Of a stretch of 64,000 bases of DNA, positions 9,101 to 17,678 are shown in pieces. Position numbers and translations under genes: made by a program. Position 1 is the first letter of the stretch. Each line of letters opens with the position of its first letter. The DNA comes from Bacillus pinisoli (GTDB lineage Bacteria; Bacillota; Bacilli; Bacillales; SA4). The stretch covers positions 62,001 to 126,000 of the forward strand of contig NZ_JAJQKI010000006.1 of NCBI RefSeq assembly GCF_023036475.1, read 5' to 3'. The notes under the pieces were generated by a model. The model saw only the letters and a program-made list of their open reading frames with translations, was not told the origin of the DNA and ran no database searches.

Positions 9101-10783
9101 ATGAAAAGAATATGGTGGAAAGAAGCGGTGGTCTACCAAATCTATCCTCGCAGTTTTATGGATAGTAACGGAGATGGCATTGGTGACCTGAAAGGTATTC
9201 TCTCAAAGCTAGATTATTTAAAAGAGCTGGGTATTGATGTTATTTGGTTATCTCCTATCTATGAATCGCCAAATGATGATAATGGATATGACATCAGCGA
9301 TTATTATGGGATTATGTCAGAGTTTGGAACAATGGAAGACTTTGATACATTACTTGAAGAAGTTCACGGAAGAGGAATGAAGCTCATTATGGATTTGGTT
9401 GTGAATCATACTTCTGATGAGCACCCTTGGTTTATTGAGTCCCGTTCTTCGAAAGATAACCCAAAGCGTGATTATTATATATGGAAGACTGGTAAAGATG
9501 GTGGCCCACCAAATAACTGGGAATCCTTCTTCAGTGGATCGACATGGGAATATGATGAAGCAACGGGTGAATACTACTTGCATTTATTCACCAAGAAGCA
9601 ACCTGATTTAAACTGGAATAACCCTGAAGTGGTAAAAGATATATACTCCATGATTAAGTGGTGGTTAGATAAAGGAATTGATGGATTCCGTGTAGATGCG
9701 ATTAACCATATGGGTAAAGCAGAGGGATTCCCTGATGATCCGAATCCTGAAGATCAGAGATGGAATACAGGATATAAAATGTTTTCAAACCTTCCACAGG
9801 TGCATGAACAGCTACAAAAATTAAATAAGGAAGTTTTAAGTCATTACGATATCATGACGGTCGGTGAAACCTCTGGTGTTGGACCTCAAGAAGCCCTGCT
9901 CTATGTAGGAGAAGACCGTAATGAATTCAATATGGTGTTCCAATTTGAACATACAGGGATTGATTCTGGGGTTCAAGGAAAATGGGGAGTCGAGCCGTGG
10001 AGTCTGCTGGATCTAAAGAAAATCATGTCAAAATGGCAGACAGAACTGTATGAAAAAGGTTGGAATGCATTATTCTTCAATAATCATGACCAACCAAGAG
10101 CGGTTTCTCGATTTGGAGATGACAAGAAGTATTGGTCAGAATCAGCTAAGTTACTGGCTACCTATATCCACACACTATCAGGTACACCTTATGTTTACCA
10201 AGGTGAAGAAATTGGAATGACAAATGTCGCTTTTGATTCAATTGAATCTTACCGAGACGTGGAAATTCTAAATTATTACCGAGAGAAAGTGGTAGAGCAA
10301 GGTCAAGACCGTGATGAAATCATGAAGAGAATTCATCATAAGGGTCGAGACAATTCAAGAACCCCAATGCAGTGGAATACCAGTGAGCAGGCTGGATTTA
10401 CTACAGGTACACCTTGGATTGCAGTAAACGAAAACTACCCGACCATAAATGTTGAGGATCAATTACATGATCCACATTCCATATTTAATTATTATAAGGA
10501 ACTCATTCAACTCCGTAAAAAGCATGATGTGTTTGTTTATGGTAACTATGAGCTGATCCTTGAAGAGGACGAGGAAATCTATGCCTATACTCGAACTCTT
10601 GGAGATCAGAAGTTACTAGTCATACTTAATTTCTTCGGGGGAACACCTACTTTCCGCTTACCTAATAGCTTAAAAGTAGAGGCGAAGGAACTGTTAATAA
10701 GTAACTATTCGGTTGAAGAAAACGAGCAAATTGAAGAAGTAACATTAAAGCCTTATGAAGCGAGAGTGTATTTGCTGAAATAA
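9101..10783 (+). CDS. GH13 alpha-glucosidase, probably alpha-1,4 acting
   Basis: A 560-residue cytoplasmic glycoside hydrolase of the oligo-1,6-glucosidase/alpha-glucosidase group. The (beta/alpha)8 domain starts WWKEAVVYQIYPRSF. The catalytic triad is nucleophile Asp199 in GFRVDAINH, acid/base Glu256 in TVGETSG and Asp330 in FNNHDQPR. The residue after the nucleophile is Ala200; in this family Val at that place goes with alpha-1,6 preference and Ala with alpha-1,4, so maltose or short maltodextrins are likely substrates. The start follows AAAGGAG. It ends the sugar operon. Exact substrate is inferred. Confidence 0.92.
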   Translation: MKRIWWKEAVVYQIYPRSFMDSNGDGIGDLKGILSKLDYLKELGIDVIWLSPIYESPNDDNGYDISDYYGIMSEFGTMEDFDTLLEEVHGRGMKLIMDLVVNHTSDEHPWFIESRSSKDNPKRDYYIWKTGKDGGPPNNWESFFSGSTWEYDEATGEYYLHLFTKKQPDLNWNNPEVVKDIYSMIKWWLDKGIDGFRVDAINHMGKAEGFPDDPNPEDQRWNTGYKMFSNLPQVHEQLQKLNKEVLSHYDIMTVGETSGVGPQEALLYVGEDRNEFNMVFQFEHTGIDSGVQGKWGVEPWSLLDLKKIMSKWQTELYEKGWNALFFNNHDQPRAVSRFGDDKKYWSESAKLLATYIHTLSGTPYVYQGEEIGMTNVAFDSIESYRDVEILNYYREKVVEQGQDRDEIMKRIHHKGRDNSRTPMQWNTSEQAGFTTGTPWIAVNENYPTINVEDQLHDPHSIFNYYKELIQLRKKHDVFVYGNYELILEEDEEIYAYTRTLGDQKLLVILNFFGGTPTFRLPNSLKVEAKELLISNYSVEENEQIEEVTLKPYEARVYLLK

Positions 10784-10790
10784 AGATTAT

Positions 10791-10815
10791 TCGACAAGTG
10801 CCTGTCACCTGTCGA
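10791..10815 (+). repeat. Palindromic repeat, single copy 1
   Basis: A 25-base imperfect hairpin: TCGACAAGTG, loop CCTGT, CACCTGTCGA, with one mismatch in the stem. It begins 8 bases after the glucosidase stop and is identical to the copy at 13049-13073. Confidence 0.9.
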
Positions 10816-10863
10816 TTGTAGATGCATATAGTTCTTGTTTAGTTAAGCTAAATATAGCAAAAT

Positions 10864-10903
10864 AGGAGTGCAGAGTTCATATGAGCTCTGCACTCCTTTT
10901 TAT
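10864..10903 (+). terminator. Terminator of the sugar operon
   Basis: AGGAGTGCAGAG pairs with CTCTGCACTCCT over a short loop and is followed by TTTTATTT. Confidence 0.92.
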
Positions 10904-10968
10904 TTCGTAGTAATAGAATGATAGTAATCGTATGAATGAAAAGGTACTTGTATGATTTGGAGGCGAAT

Positions 10969-12015
10969 ATGGCTTATACATCATTGACCCAGGCTAAAAA
11001 TAAGTTGATTAATTCAATAGATTTTCTAAGAGACATTCTGCCAGGAGTAGGTTTAGTTACGTTAATTGGATTTTTGGCTAATTCAATAGGACGAGAGTTT
11101 CCACTTATTGGAGGAGCGGTGTTTTCAATCATCATAGGTCTTCTTGTTAGAAACTTTCTAGTTGTTCCGTTTACGTTTAATAGGGGAATTGATTACACGC
11201 TAAAAAAGCTGTTAAAAGTAGCCATTATTTTACTAGGTTTTGGGTTTAGTTTTACTAGTTTTGTTTCAATGGGATTTAGCTTCTTTCTAATTACTTTACT
11301 TTCTGTCGTAATAGGCATATTCTTTACGTTCTTTATTGCTAGATTGGCTGGTTTACAGGGGAATATCCCATTACTTGTCGGGCTAGGTACGGGGATTTGC
11401 GGAGCTACGGCAATTGCAACAACTGCTCCGATTGTAAGAGCAAAGGAAGAAGAAATGGCCTATGCAATTAATACAATCTTTCTTTTTAATATCGTAGCGG
11501 TGCTTGTATATCCATTAATTGGTAGGCTTATAGAATTATCAGACCTTCAATTAGGGGTATGGGTAGGTGCTGCGATCCATGATACGTCTTCAGTTGTCGC
11601 AGCTGGTTATGCTTATAGTCATGAAGCAGGAGATACATCGGTGGCGATTAAATTAATCCGGACCTTGGCATTAGTACCTGTAGCAGTCATCCTCTCCTTC
11701 TATCTCTCGTATCAAGCAAGGAAATCGAGCACGATAATCCAAGAGAAAGTGAATATCAGTAAGATTTTTCCTTATTTTATACTTGCTTTTGTTGGAGCTG
11801 CTATGATCAATACTTTATTTTTACTTCCTGTATCATTTGTAGAAACAACAACTTCAGTTGCAAAATTTCTTATTGTAATGGTAATGGCGAGTGTTGGTTT
11901 AGGAACGGATGTTAAAAAGATAAAAAGTATTGGAATTCGTCCACTTCTTGTTGGATTCATATCATCTGTCATCTTAGGGCTAGTTAGCTTAACACTTATT
12001 TATTTGCTCCTATAG
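10969..12015 (+). CDS. YeiH-family putative sulfate exporter
   Basis: A 348-residue integral membrane protein of the YeiH/YadS (UPF0324) family with about ten hydrophobic helices. The conserved core GTGICGATAIATTAP and the later AAIHDTSSVVAAG are family motifs. I moved the start to ATG 10969 because GGAGG lies 7 bases upstream, inside the longer reading frame that starts at 10936. Family members are annotated as putative sulfate or sulfur-compound exporters, mostly without proof. Being just upstream of a cysteine synthase gene fits a role in sulfur metabolism, but the two may not share a promoter. Confidence 0.85.
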   Translation: MAYTSLTQAKNKLINSIDFLRDILPGVGLVTLIGFLANSIGREFPLIGGAVFSIIIGLLVRNFLVVPFTFNRGIDYTLKKLLKVAIILLGFGFSFTSFVSMGFSFFLITLLSVVIGIFFTFFIARLAGLQGNIPLLVGLGTGICGATAIATTAPIVRAKEEEMAYAINTIFLFNIVAVLVYPLIGRLIELSDLQLGVWVGAAIHDTSSVVAAGYAYSHEAGDTSVAIKLIRTLALVPVAVILSFYLSYQARKSSTIIQEKVNISKIFPYFILAFVGAAMINTLFLLPVSFVETTTSVAKFLIVMVMASVGLGTDVKKIKSIGIRPLLVGFISSVILGLVSLTLIYLLL

Positions 12016-12123
12016 AATGAATTAAGCTAAACTTAATTTACATGTCTAATCTACTCTACGTAAGTTTATAGATCTATTAATGGTAAAATAGAAGTACTCG
12101 AATTTTTAGTAAGGAGTGATCAT

Positions 12124-13041
12124 ATGAGAGTCGCTAACAATATGACAGAGTTAATAGGAGAAACACCGATTGTTCGTTTAAATAGAGTGGTCCCAGAAGA
12201 TGCGGCTGACGTATATGTTAAATTGGAAATGTTTAACCCGTCAAAGAGTGTTAAGGACCGTGCTGCTTATAATTTAATCGCGACCGCAGAACAAAAAGGG
12301 ATTCTTCAGCCAGGAGCCACCATTATTGAACCTACTTCAGGGAATACAGGTATTGGATTAGCAATGAATGCGGCAGCAAAAGGCTACCCTGCAATTATGA
12401 TCATGCCTGACAATGCGACACAAGAAAGAATAAATATTTTAAAAGCGTATGGAGCGGAAGTTGTATTAACTCCAGCTGCGGAGAAAATGCCTGGTGCGAT
12501 AAGAAAAGCCATAGAACTACAAAAACAAATACCTGGTTCCTTTATCCCTCAGCAGTTTGAAAATCAGGCAAATGCTGATATACACAGAGTAACAACGGCA
12601 CAAGAGATTTATAAACAAATGGATGGTCGATTAGATGCTTTCGTGGCGACAGCAGGAACGGGTGGTACCATAACCGGTACGGGAGAGACACTAAAAGAAA
12701 TGATACCGAATCTCCATATTACAGTTGTAGAGCCAAAAGGTTCACCTGTCTTATCAGGTGGCGAACCGGGTCCTCATAAGTTAGTCGGTACTAGCCCAGG
12801 GTTTATCCCTAAAATCCTAAACACTTCAATCTATGATGAAATCATTCAAATTGCAGATGAAGAAGCGATCGAGCTATTTAAACAATTACCCTTAAAAGAA
12901 GGACTATTTGTCGGACCATCAAGCGCAGCCTCTATCTATGCAGGCATAACAGTTGCCAAACGATTAGGAAAAGGTAAGCGGGTAGTATGTATTGCACCTG
13001 ACTCAGGAGAGCGTTATTTGAGCATGAATTTATTTGAATAA
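12124..13041 (+). CDS. cysK: Cysteine synthase A (O-acetylserine sulfhydrylase)
   Basis: A 305-residue PLP enzyme joining O-acetylserine and sulfide to give L-cysteine. Visible signatures are the PLP lysine Lys44 in SVKDRAA, the substrate loop PTSGNTGIG and the phosphate-binding TAGTGGT. Length matches CysK. The start follows AAGGAGTGATCAT. It sits 108 bases after the YeiH-type gene and ends in a strong terminator that follows a palindromic repeat. A Bacillus genome may hold other paralogues, so the exact CysK assignment is likely rather than certain. Confidence 0.9.
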   Translation: MRVANNMTELIGETPIVRLNRVVPEDAADVYVKLEMFNPSKSVKDRAAYNLIATAEQKGILQPGATIIEPTSGNTGIGLAMNAAAKGYPAIMIMPDNATQERINILKAYGAEVVLTPAAEKMPGAIRKAIELQKQIPGSFIPQQFENQANADIHRVTTAQEIYKQMDGRLDAFVATAGTGGTITGTGETLKEMIPNLHITVVEPKGSPVLSGGEPGPHKLVGTSPGFIPKILNTSIYDEIIQIADEEAIELFKQLPLKEGLFVGPSSAASIYAGITVAKRLGKGKRVVCIAPDSGERYLSMNLFE

Positions 13042-13048
13042 AGATTTT

Positions 13049-13073
13049 TCGACAAGTGCCTGTCACCTGTCGA
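13049..13073 (+). repeat. Palindromic repeat, single copy 2
   Basis: Identical to the 25-base copy at 10791-10815 and again 8 bases after a stop codon. The match extends leftward through the stop itself (TAAAGATT). Confidence 0.9.
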
Positions 13074-13085
13074 GTTGAGTTATAA

Positions 13086-13120
13086 AAAATAATGCCAGGC
13101 TGCTGCCTGGCATTATTTTT
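13086..13120. terminator. Bidirectional terminator after cysK
   Basis: AAAATAATGCCAGGC, loop TGCT, GCCTGGCATTATTTTT. It serves cysK and the convergent membrane-protein gene. Confidence 0.93.
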
Positions 13121-14522
13121 ATAACATGGATACGACTTGGACATATAGGACCCCAATGATAAGGAAAACAACCCCAAACAGGATATTCCACTTAAATCCG
13201 TTTTCAGTAAGGCTTCGGCCATTCATGCTACTTAATAGTAGTAATGGTACTGTAACGGGAGCAACATACAATGTGACAGATACACCTAGGAGTAGGGACA
13301 AAGCGACGATATCGGTAGAATATCCGCCAGGTATCTCTACTAATATTCCAGACAACAAGACCATGGCTGGGATTGGTGGAAACCCACAGAAACCAAGTAG
13401 AATGACAATGAGTGTAAGACCTATAAGGATATTAAGGTTGAGCCAATCTACTATTAATAAAAATTGCCCAAAAAGCTCCTGACCAAATCCGGTCTCTTTT
13501 AATGTTCCTACTAAGATCCCTGCAGATAGCATAAGGAAGATTTCCCTTTTTTTCTTACTGAGGTCAGTTGTAATAAATTGAAACCATAACTGCTTATAAT
13601 CTTTCATTGCTTTATTACTAATAAAATAACATGTGGTAACCACCACGATGACTAGTGGAACAGCTAGTAATATATCAATCATTAACCACTGGGTAGCGAT
13701 GAAGATTCCACCCATTAGTAATGATACCCAAAATAAAAATTTACTGACAAGACCGTTGAGATTCTCACTAGCGTCTATCGTCAGATCGGGAATAACATCG
13801 ACTAACACATTTTTCTTCCCTAACTGTAATCTGTATATGTATATGCTGAGCGAGATTCCAATTAAAGCTAGACCTAAGCCCTTGATCATTGTTGGAAAAA
13901 GTGGAGCATCTGTGCCGGCAATGACATAGGCAAAGGCGGGATGAACAGCGGTCCATAGAACGGTTAGAGAAAAGCCGCGAATGACAGCGGTACTCAACGT
14001 AAAATCCCACGGTAAACTTGAGACAGAAGGTCTTTTTGAATGCTTAAACATTTGATAAGTAAACGGAACGCCACCCACTGTCATGAAAGATGAAATGATA
14101 TGTGAGAGAGAGGCGATGAGTGTATAAAAACGAACTGGGGTGGTCATTCTCTTTTTTCCAATCATCATAAGGGCCTTCACATATGGTCGATGACTAATCA
14201 TCCAACTGACCATTCCAATTAACACGACTAATGTAACAATGGCGTTCATTTCCCGTAACCCCTTCCATAAGGCAATAGGAGAGGATGCGGTCATCCAAAC
14301 GATGAAAATAGATAGTGAAATTAATAGAAGAGGAAGAATAAGTTCTTTTTTGGGATAGACGATAAAAGTCGTAACCAGCATGAAGACTGCCATGTAAGAC
14401 TGTACTTCTTGTAACCAAGGTTGCTCCCATATGGTAGATAGTAAGTATAATAGTATAAATAGAACGAGTGAAACAGTAAAAAAGGTAGATAAGAGTTGAG
14501 TAATAGGTAAACTTTTTTTCAA
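13119..14522 (-). CDS. Polytopic membrane protein, transporter-like, family not recognised
   Basis: A 467-residue protein with about 12 hydrophobic segments, laid out like an ion- or solute-transporter superfamily member: two halves, each ending in a glycine/proline-rich re-entrant stretch (SSFMTVGGVPFTYQ near residues 165-180 and GFCGFPPIPAMVLLSG near 375-390). The start is TTG with AGGAAG upstream. It overlaps the cysK terminator and is a single gene. I do not recognise the family; ArsB/NhaD- or DctM-like secondary transporters have a comparable build. No function is assigned. Confidence 0.75.
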   Translation of the reverse strand: MKKSLPITQLLSTFFTVSLVLFILLYLLSTIWEQPWLQEVQSYMAVFMLVTTFIVYPKKELILPLLLISLSIFIVWMTASSPIALWKGLREMNAIVTLVVLIGMVSWMISHRPYVKALMMIGKKRMTTPVRFYTLIASLSHIISSFMTVGGVPFTYQMFKHSKRPSVSSLPWDFTLSTAVIRGFSLTVLWTAVHPAFAYVIAGTDAPLFPTMIKGLGLALIGISLSIYIYRLQLGKKNVLVDVIPDLTIDASENLNGLVSKFLFWVSLLMGGIFIATQWLMIDILLAVPLVIVVVTTCYFISNKAMKDYKQLWFQFITTDLSKKKREIFLMLSAGILVGTLKETGFGQELFGQFLLIVDWLNLNILIGLTLIVILLGFCGFPPIPAMVLLSGILVEIPGGYSTDIVALSLLLGVSVTLYVAPVTVPLLLLSSMNGRSLTENGFKWNILFGVVFLIIGVLYVQVVSML

Positions 14523-14708
14523 GGTAGCGACACTTCCTGTTGGAATTTTTATCCTAATTCTTGTTATCTAGTATACAATGATAAGGGATACTCTGCACGG
14601 CTCTATTTTATAGTTATATAAATGAATAGCTCAGAATATGACGATAGTAGCTTAATGTGTAGTGATTGTGACTATGAACGTAAGGCACTAAGAGTAAAGG
14701 AGAGTGTG

Positions 14709-15518
14709 ATGATGAGTGAGTTAGAACGAATTGAACAAACAGAAAATCCGAATACTAAAAAAAGTTTGAGAGAGGCCTTTGAAACACTAGGAATAACGGA
14801 GGGAATGGTTGTGATCGTCCATTCGTCTCTAAGTTCTCTAGGATGGGTCTGCGGTGGACCTGTCACTGTGATTCAGGCTTTGATGGAAGTGGTTGGAAAA
14901 GAAGGAACGATTGTGATGCCAACGCAAACGGCAGATAACACTGACCCGTCAGGTTGGCAAAATCCTCCTGTGCCACAAGAGTGGTGGCCGATCATTCGTG
15001 AGGAAATGCCTGCCTATGATCCGCTCGTCACACCCACGAGAGGTATGGGGAAAATCGCAGAAGTTTTTAGAACAATGCCAGACGTTAAGAGAAGTTTACA
15101 CCCTATCTACTCTTTTGCTGCATGGGGTAAGCATGCGGACTATATCGTATCCGAACAACCACTAGAATCTGGATTTGGACCAGAATCACCTCTAGGAAAG
15201 ATGTACGAATTGGACGGCTCCATTTTGTTAATAGGTGCTTCACATGATAGTAATACATCCCTGCATTTAGCGGAACATGCTATTCCAGGTCGAAACAAGG
15301 TTCAAAAAGGAGTCGCCATGACGGAGAACGGTCAGCGTGTATGGAAAACATACGAGGAAATTGAATATGACTCAGATGTATTTGAAGAGATAGGCCGTGC
15401 TTTTGAAGAAGCGCAACCTATTCAGTCGACAGTAATCGGGAAAGCTACATGTAAGCTACTAAAACAAAGGCCAATCATTGATTTTGCAAGAGAGTACTTT
15501 AATCAAAAACAAGAATAA
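14709..15518 (+). CDS. AAC(3)-family aminoglycoside N-acetyltransferase-like protein
   Basis: A 269-residue protein of the antibiotic N-acetyltransferase (AAC(3)/YokD) family. Visible motifs are VIVHSSLSSLGWVCGG near the N-terminus, PTQTADNTDPSGW, and HSLHP-type and HLAEH segments that line the acetyl-CoA and substrate site. I chose ATG 14709 because AAAGGAGAG precedes it and the length then fits the family; the frame is open upstream to 14622. Chromosomal Bacillus members are often of unproven resistance function, so the natural substrate is open. Confidence 0.88.
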   Translation: MMSELERIEQTENPNTKKSLREAFETLGITEGMVVIVHSSLSSLGWVCGGPVTVIQALMEVVGKEGTIVMPTQTADNTDPSGWQNPPVPQEWWPIIREEMPAYDPLVTPTRGMGKIAEVFRTMPDVKRSLHPIYSFAAWGKHADYIVSEQPLESGFGPESPLGKMYELDGSILLIGASHDSNTSLHLAEHAIPGRNKVQKGVAMTENGQRVWKTYEEIEYDSDVFEEIGRAFEEAQPIQSTVIGKATCKLLKQRPIIDFAREYFNQKQE

Positions 15519-15525
15519 TAGAAAT

Positions 15526-15567
15526 AGGATGGTACTTGGATGATCTGAACCAAGTAGCCATCCTTTT
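15526..15567 (+). terminator. Terminator of the acetyltransferase gene
   Basis: GGATGG...CTTGG pairs with CCAAG...CCATCC, followed by TTTT. Confidence 0.85.
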
Positions 15568-15580
15568 ATCTTACCTCCCA

Positions 15581-15620
15581 GGTGCCTGTCACTTGTCGAA
15601 TTCGACAAGTGACAGGCACC
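15581..15620. repeat. Palindromic repeat, perfect 40-bp inverted pair
   Basis: A perfect palindrome centred on GAATTC; each arm is 20 bases and carries GGTGCCTGTCAC and CTTGTCGAA. It is the same family as the copies at 10791, 13049 and 39563. It lies in the spacer between convergent genes and is followed by a T-run, so it could also terminate. Confidence 0.93.
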
Positions 15621-15631
15621 TCTTTTTTTCC

Positions 15632-16291
15632 TTAATAATAGTAAAACTTAACCTCTACCTTTGCTTCAATATCAATTTGCCCTGGTTGAATAGGAGTTGA
15701 AGTGTCTCCCGCCTGCTCAATGCTAAATAACGTTTGGTAAGGGATCGGTGGTTGGCTTGGTGGTTGTTCAATTATTTGTATGGGAGTCGGATGAAGGGTA
15801 AGGCCCATGGTTGTGGTGAGTGTTTGGGCGGTGGTATAGGCATTTCTTAATGCTTTTTTTATGGCCTGTTGGTAATAGAGTGTTTCATCTTTTAGAGAAA
15901 ATTGAAGATTACCTACACGATTTGCCCCGTTTTTTACTGCTGTATCTATAATAGCTCCTGCTTGTTTCACGTCTCCTAGTGTGATAGAGAGTAGGTTCGA
16001 AATTTCATAGCCGAGAAATTGTTGCGAACCTTGTTTGTATTCATAGAGTGGTTGAATCCGATAATCCGAAGTTTGAATGTTTTCCTCAGTGACTCCAAGT
16101 TGTCGAAGAGATTGAATAACGTTTTGGGTAATGCGTGCATTTTCTTGTTGAGCAGGAAGAAGTTCTTGATTTCGGGTGACTACCCCTAAAGCGATTTTGA
16201 TTTCGTTTGGTTGAATAGAAAGAACACCAGTACCATAAACAGTAAGTACTTGTTTATGATGATTAGTTGTCTTGCCAGCAGAATAATGCAT
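15632..16291 (-). CDS. SIMPL-domain (DUF541) protein
   Basis: A 219-residue protein whose whole length matches the SIMPL/DUF541 domain: VLTVYGTGVLSIQPNEIKIALGV near the start, LGVTEENIQTSDYRIQPLYEY, and a C-terminal VEVKFYY strand. I chose ATG 16289-16291, preceded by GGAAAGGAAG; the frame extends 17 codons further with no better site. Unlike many SIMPL proteins it shows no signal peptide from this start. Proteins of this family are linked to stress or oxidative protection, with no defined reaction. Confidence 0.87.
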   Translation of the reverse strand: MHYSAGKTTNHHKQVLTVYGTGVLSIQPNEIKIALGVVTRNQELLPAQQENARITQNVIQSLRQLGVTEENIQTSDYRIQPLYEYKQGSQQFLGYEISNLLSITLGDVKQAGAIIDTAVKNGANRVGNLQFSLKDETLYYQQAIKKALRNAYTTAQTLTTTMGLTLHPTPIQIIEQPPSQPPIPYQTLFSIEQAGDTSTPIQPGQIDIEAKVEVKFYYY

Positions 16292-16370
16292 ATGACGATC
16301 TTCCTTTCCTGTGTTATTCCAAAAAATACTAAAAAGGGCCAAGCGAAATCGTCTGGCACCTTTTATGGAT

Positions 16371-17267
16371 TTAGATATTCTCCATTAATTTCTTTGCAAT
16401 TCGCTCGTAATCATCACGATCAATGCCTGGTGCGAATTCTTCTGGAAGGTCATCTAAATTTGGAATAGGAGCACCTTTAGGAGAGCCTTCTTTTACAATG
16501 AGTTGGTCTCCACTTTCTGGGTTTGTTCCTTTCCATATTCTTGATATGTCTTGATAATCCCCGACATCATTCCATGTATAAAGGATATTCCCAATTCCTT
16601 GGTCCTCAAATTTACGAGCATGATCAAACTTTCGATTCGATAAGTTGGGGATGGGAACCATTTTCTTTACATCGACCCCTGTTGCAATTTCTAATGCCTT
16701 TGCATAGGCCAATACATGAGTACCACCACGTACTAATAAATACCCAATCATCTCCCGTGCTGTCTCGTGTTCCGTCATTTCATATACTCTCATTTTGTGA
16801 GTACGAGCACCCACTTCTAAGAAAAAGTTATGGAGTAAATCCAGGACAAGGTTTCCACTGCTAAACACATTGTCACCTGTCCAAGCACGTCCCATTGAAT
16901 CCCCTGCCAAAGCGGTCTGGGCTGTTGCGATAAATTGATACGTATTTCGACTGTCTTTCCCTGCTCGTAGAGGGGTTACATCCGGATCTCCGGTGTAGAA
17001 GGTGTTTCCTCTAGAAAGTAAATTAATGGTATTCGAAACAAGCTCAACATGACCAAACTCTTCAGCGGTAATGCTGGCAACAAGGTCATAAAAGGGTTTA
17101 AGTTTATCCTTACGACGGAAATTAAACGATTGGTACATATAATTATTTAATGTCGACATCTCACCAAATTTTCCGCCGAGTAGCTCTTGAACGGCAGCAG
17201 CTGCATTAGAGTCACCATGCTCAGGAATAGGTAAATCAATTAACATGCGGTTTTCACGTTTAAACAT
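16371..17267 (-). CDS. Manganese catalase
   Basis: A 298-residue ferritin-like di-manganese catalase that dismutates hydrogen peroxide. Helical motifs with metal-ligand Glu and His residues are visible (ITAEEFGHVELV and EVGARTHKMRVYEM). Length fits the YdbD/YjqC type and is longer than coat protein CotJC. The start follows AAGGAGGAAGGTC. It is the second gene of a two-gene operon 11 bases after a DUF2642 gene, an arrangement that suggests a spore- or stress-associated role. Confidence 0.92.
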   Translation of the reverse strand: MFKRENRMLIDLPIPEHGDSNAAAAVQELLGGKFGEMSTLNNYMYQSFNFRRKDKLKPFYDLVASITAEEFGHVELVSNTINLLSRGNTFYTGDPDVTPLRAGKDSRNTYQFIATAQTALAGDSMGRAWTGDNVFSSGNLVLDLLHNFFLEVGARTHKMRVYEMTEHETAREMIGYLLVRGGTHVLAYAKALEIATGVDVKKMVPIPNLSNRKFDHARKFEDQGIGNILYTWNDVGDYQDISRIWKGTNPESGDQLIVKEGSPKGAPIPNLDDLPEEFAPGIDRDDYERIAKKLMENI

Positions 17268-17278
17268 GACCTTCCTCC

Positions 17279-17497
17279 TTATCCTCTTGGAATAACCCAG
17301 ACAATTTGTTGTGTACGGATAAAGAAAGGAGATCCTCCTGACTCTACGACGATATGATCGGGCATCACGGTAACTAACTTACCTGTAACGGTTCCCTTAG
17401 TAGTCTCTACTACGATAAAAGCTCCAATAATGCCCTGAAGTGTTTGATAGACATAGGGGTCAATTATGCTCATAAAAGATGGTGGCTGTTGGTTCAT
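17279..17497 (-). CDS. DUF2642 (YuzF-like) small protein
   Basis: A 72-residue protein dominated by a small beta-barrel: VYQTLQGIIGAFIVVETTKG, then GKLVTVMPDHIVVESGG and FFIRTQQIVWVIP. This is the DUF2642 pattern seen in Bacillus spore-related proteins. The start follows AGGGGAG. It is first in the operon with manganese catalase and could help assemble or locate it; that is inference from position. Confidence 0.82.
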   Translation of the reverse strand: MNQQPPSFMSIIDPYVYQTLQGIIGAFIVVETTKGTVTGKLVTVMPDHIVVESGGSPFFIRTQQIVWVIPRG

Positions 17498-17678
17498 GGT
17501 GTCACTCCCCTTATTCTGGAAATTTACTACCTAACTATATGAAACTTTTTTTCTATTTATAACGTATGTTTTACTGGGACAAAACGTAAAGTTCTATGTT
17601 TGAAGTAAGAGCCTCTATAATAAAGGTGATATAATAAATTCTTATAAAAGTGCTTGACGAAAGAAATGAGGAAGACCG

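Noticed and set aside
14622-14708. N-terminal extension of the AAC(3)-like gene
   Set aside because: A strong AAAGGAGAG site precedes ATG 14709 and the family length fits that start.
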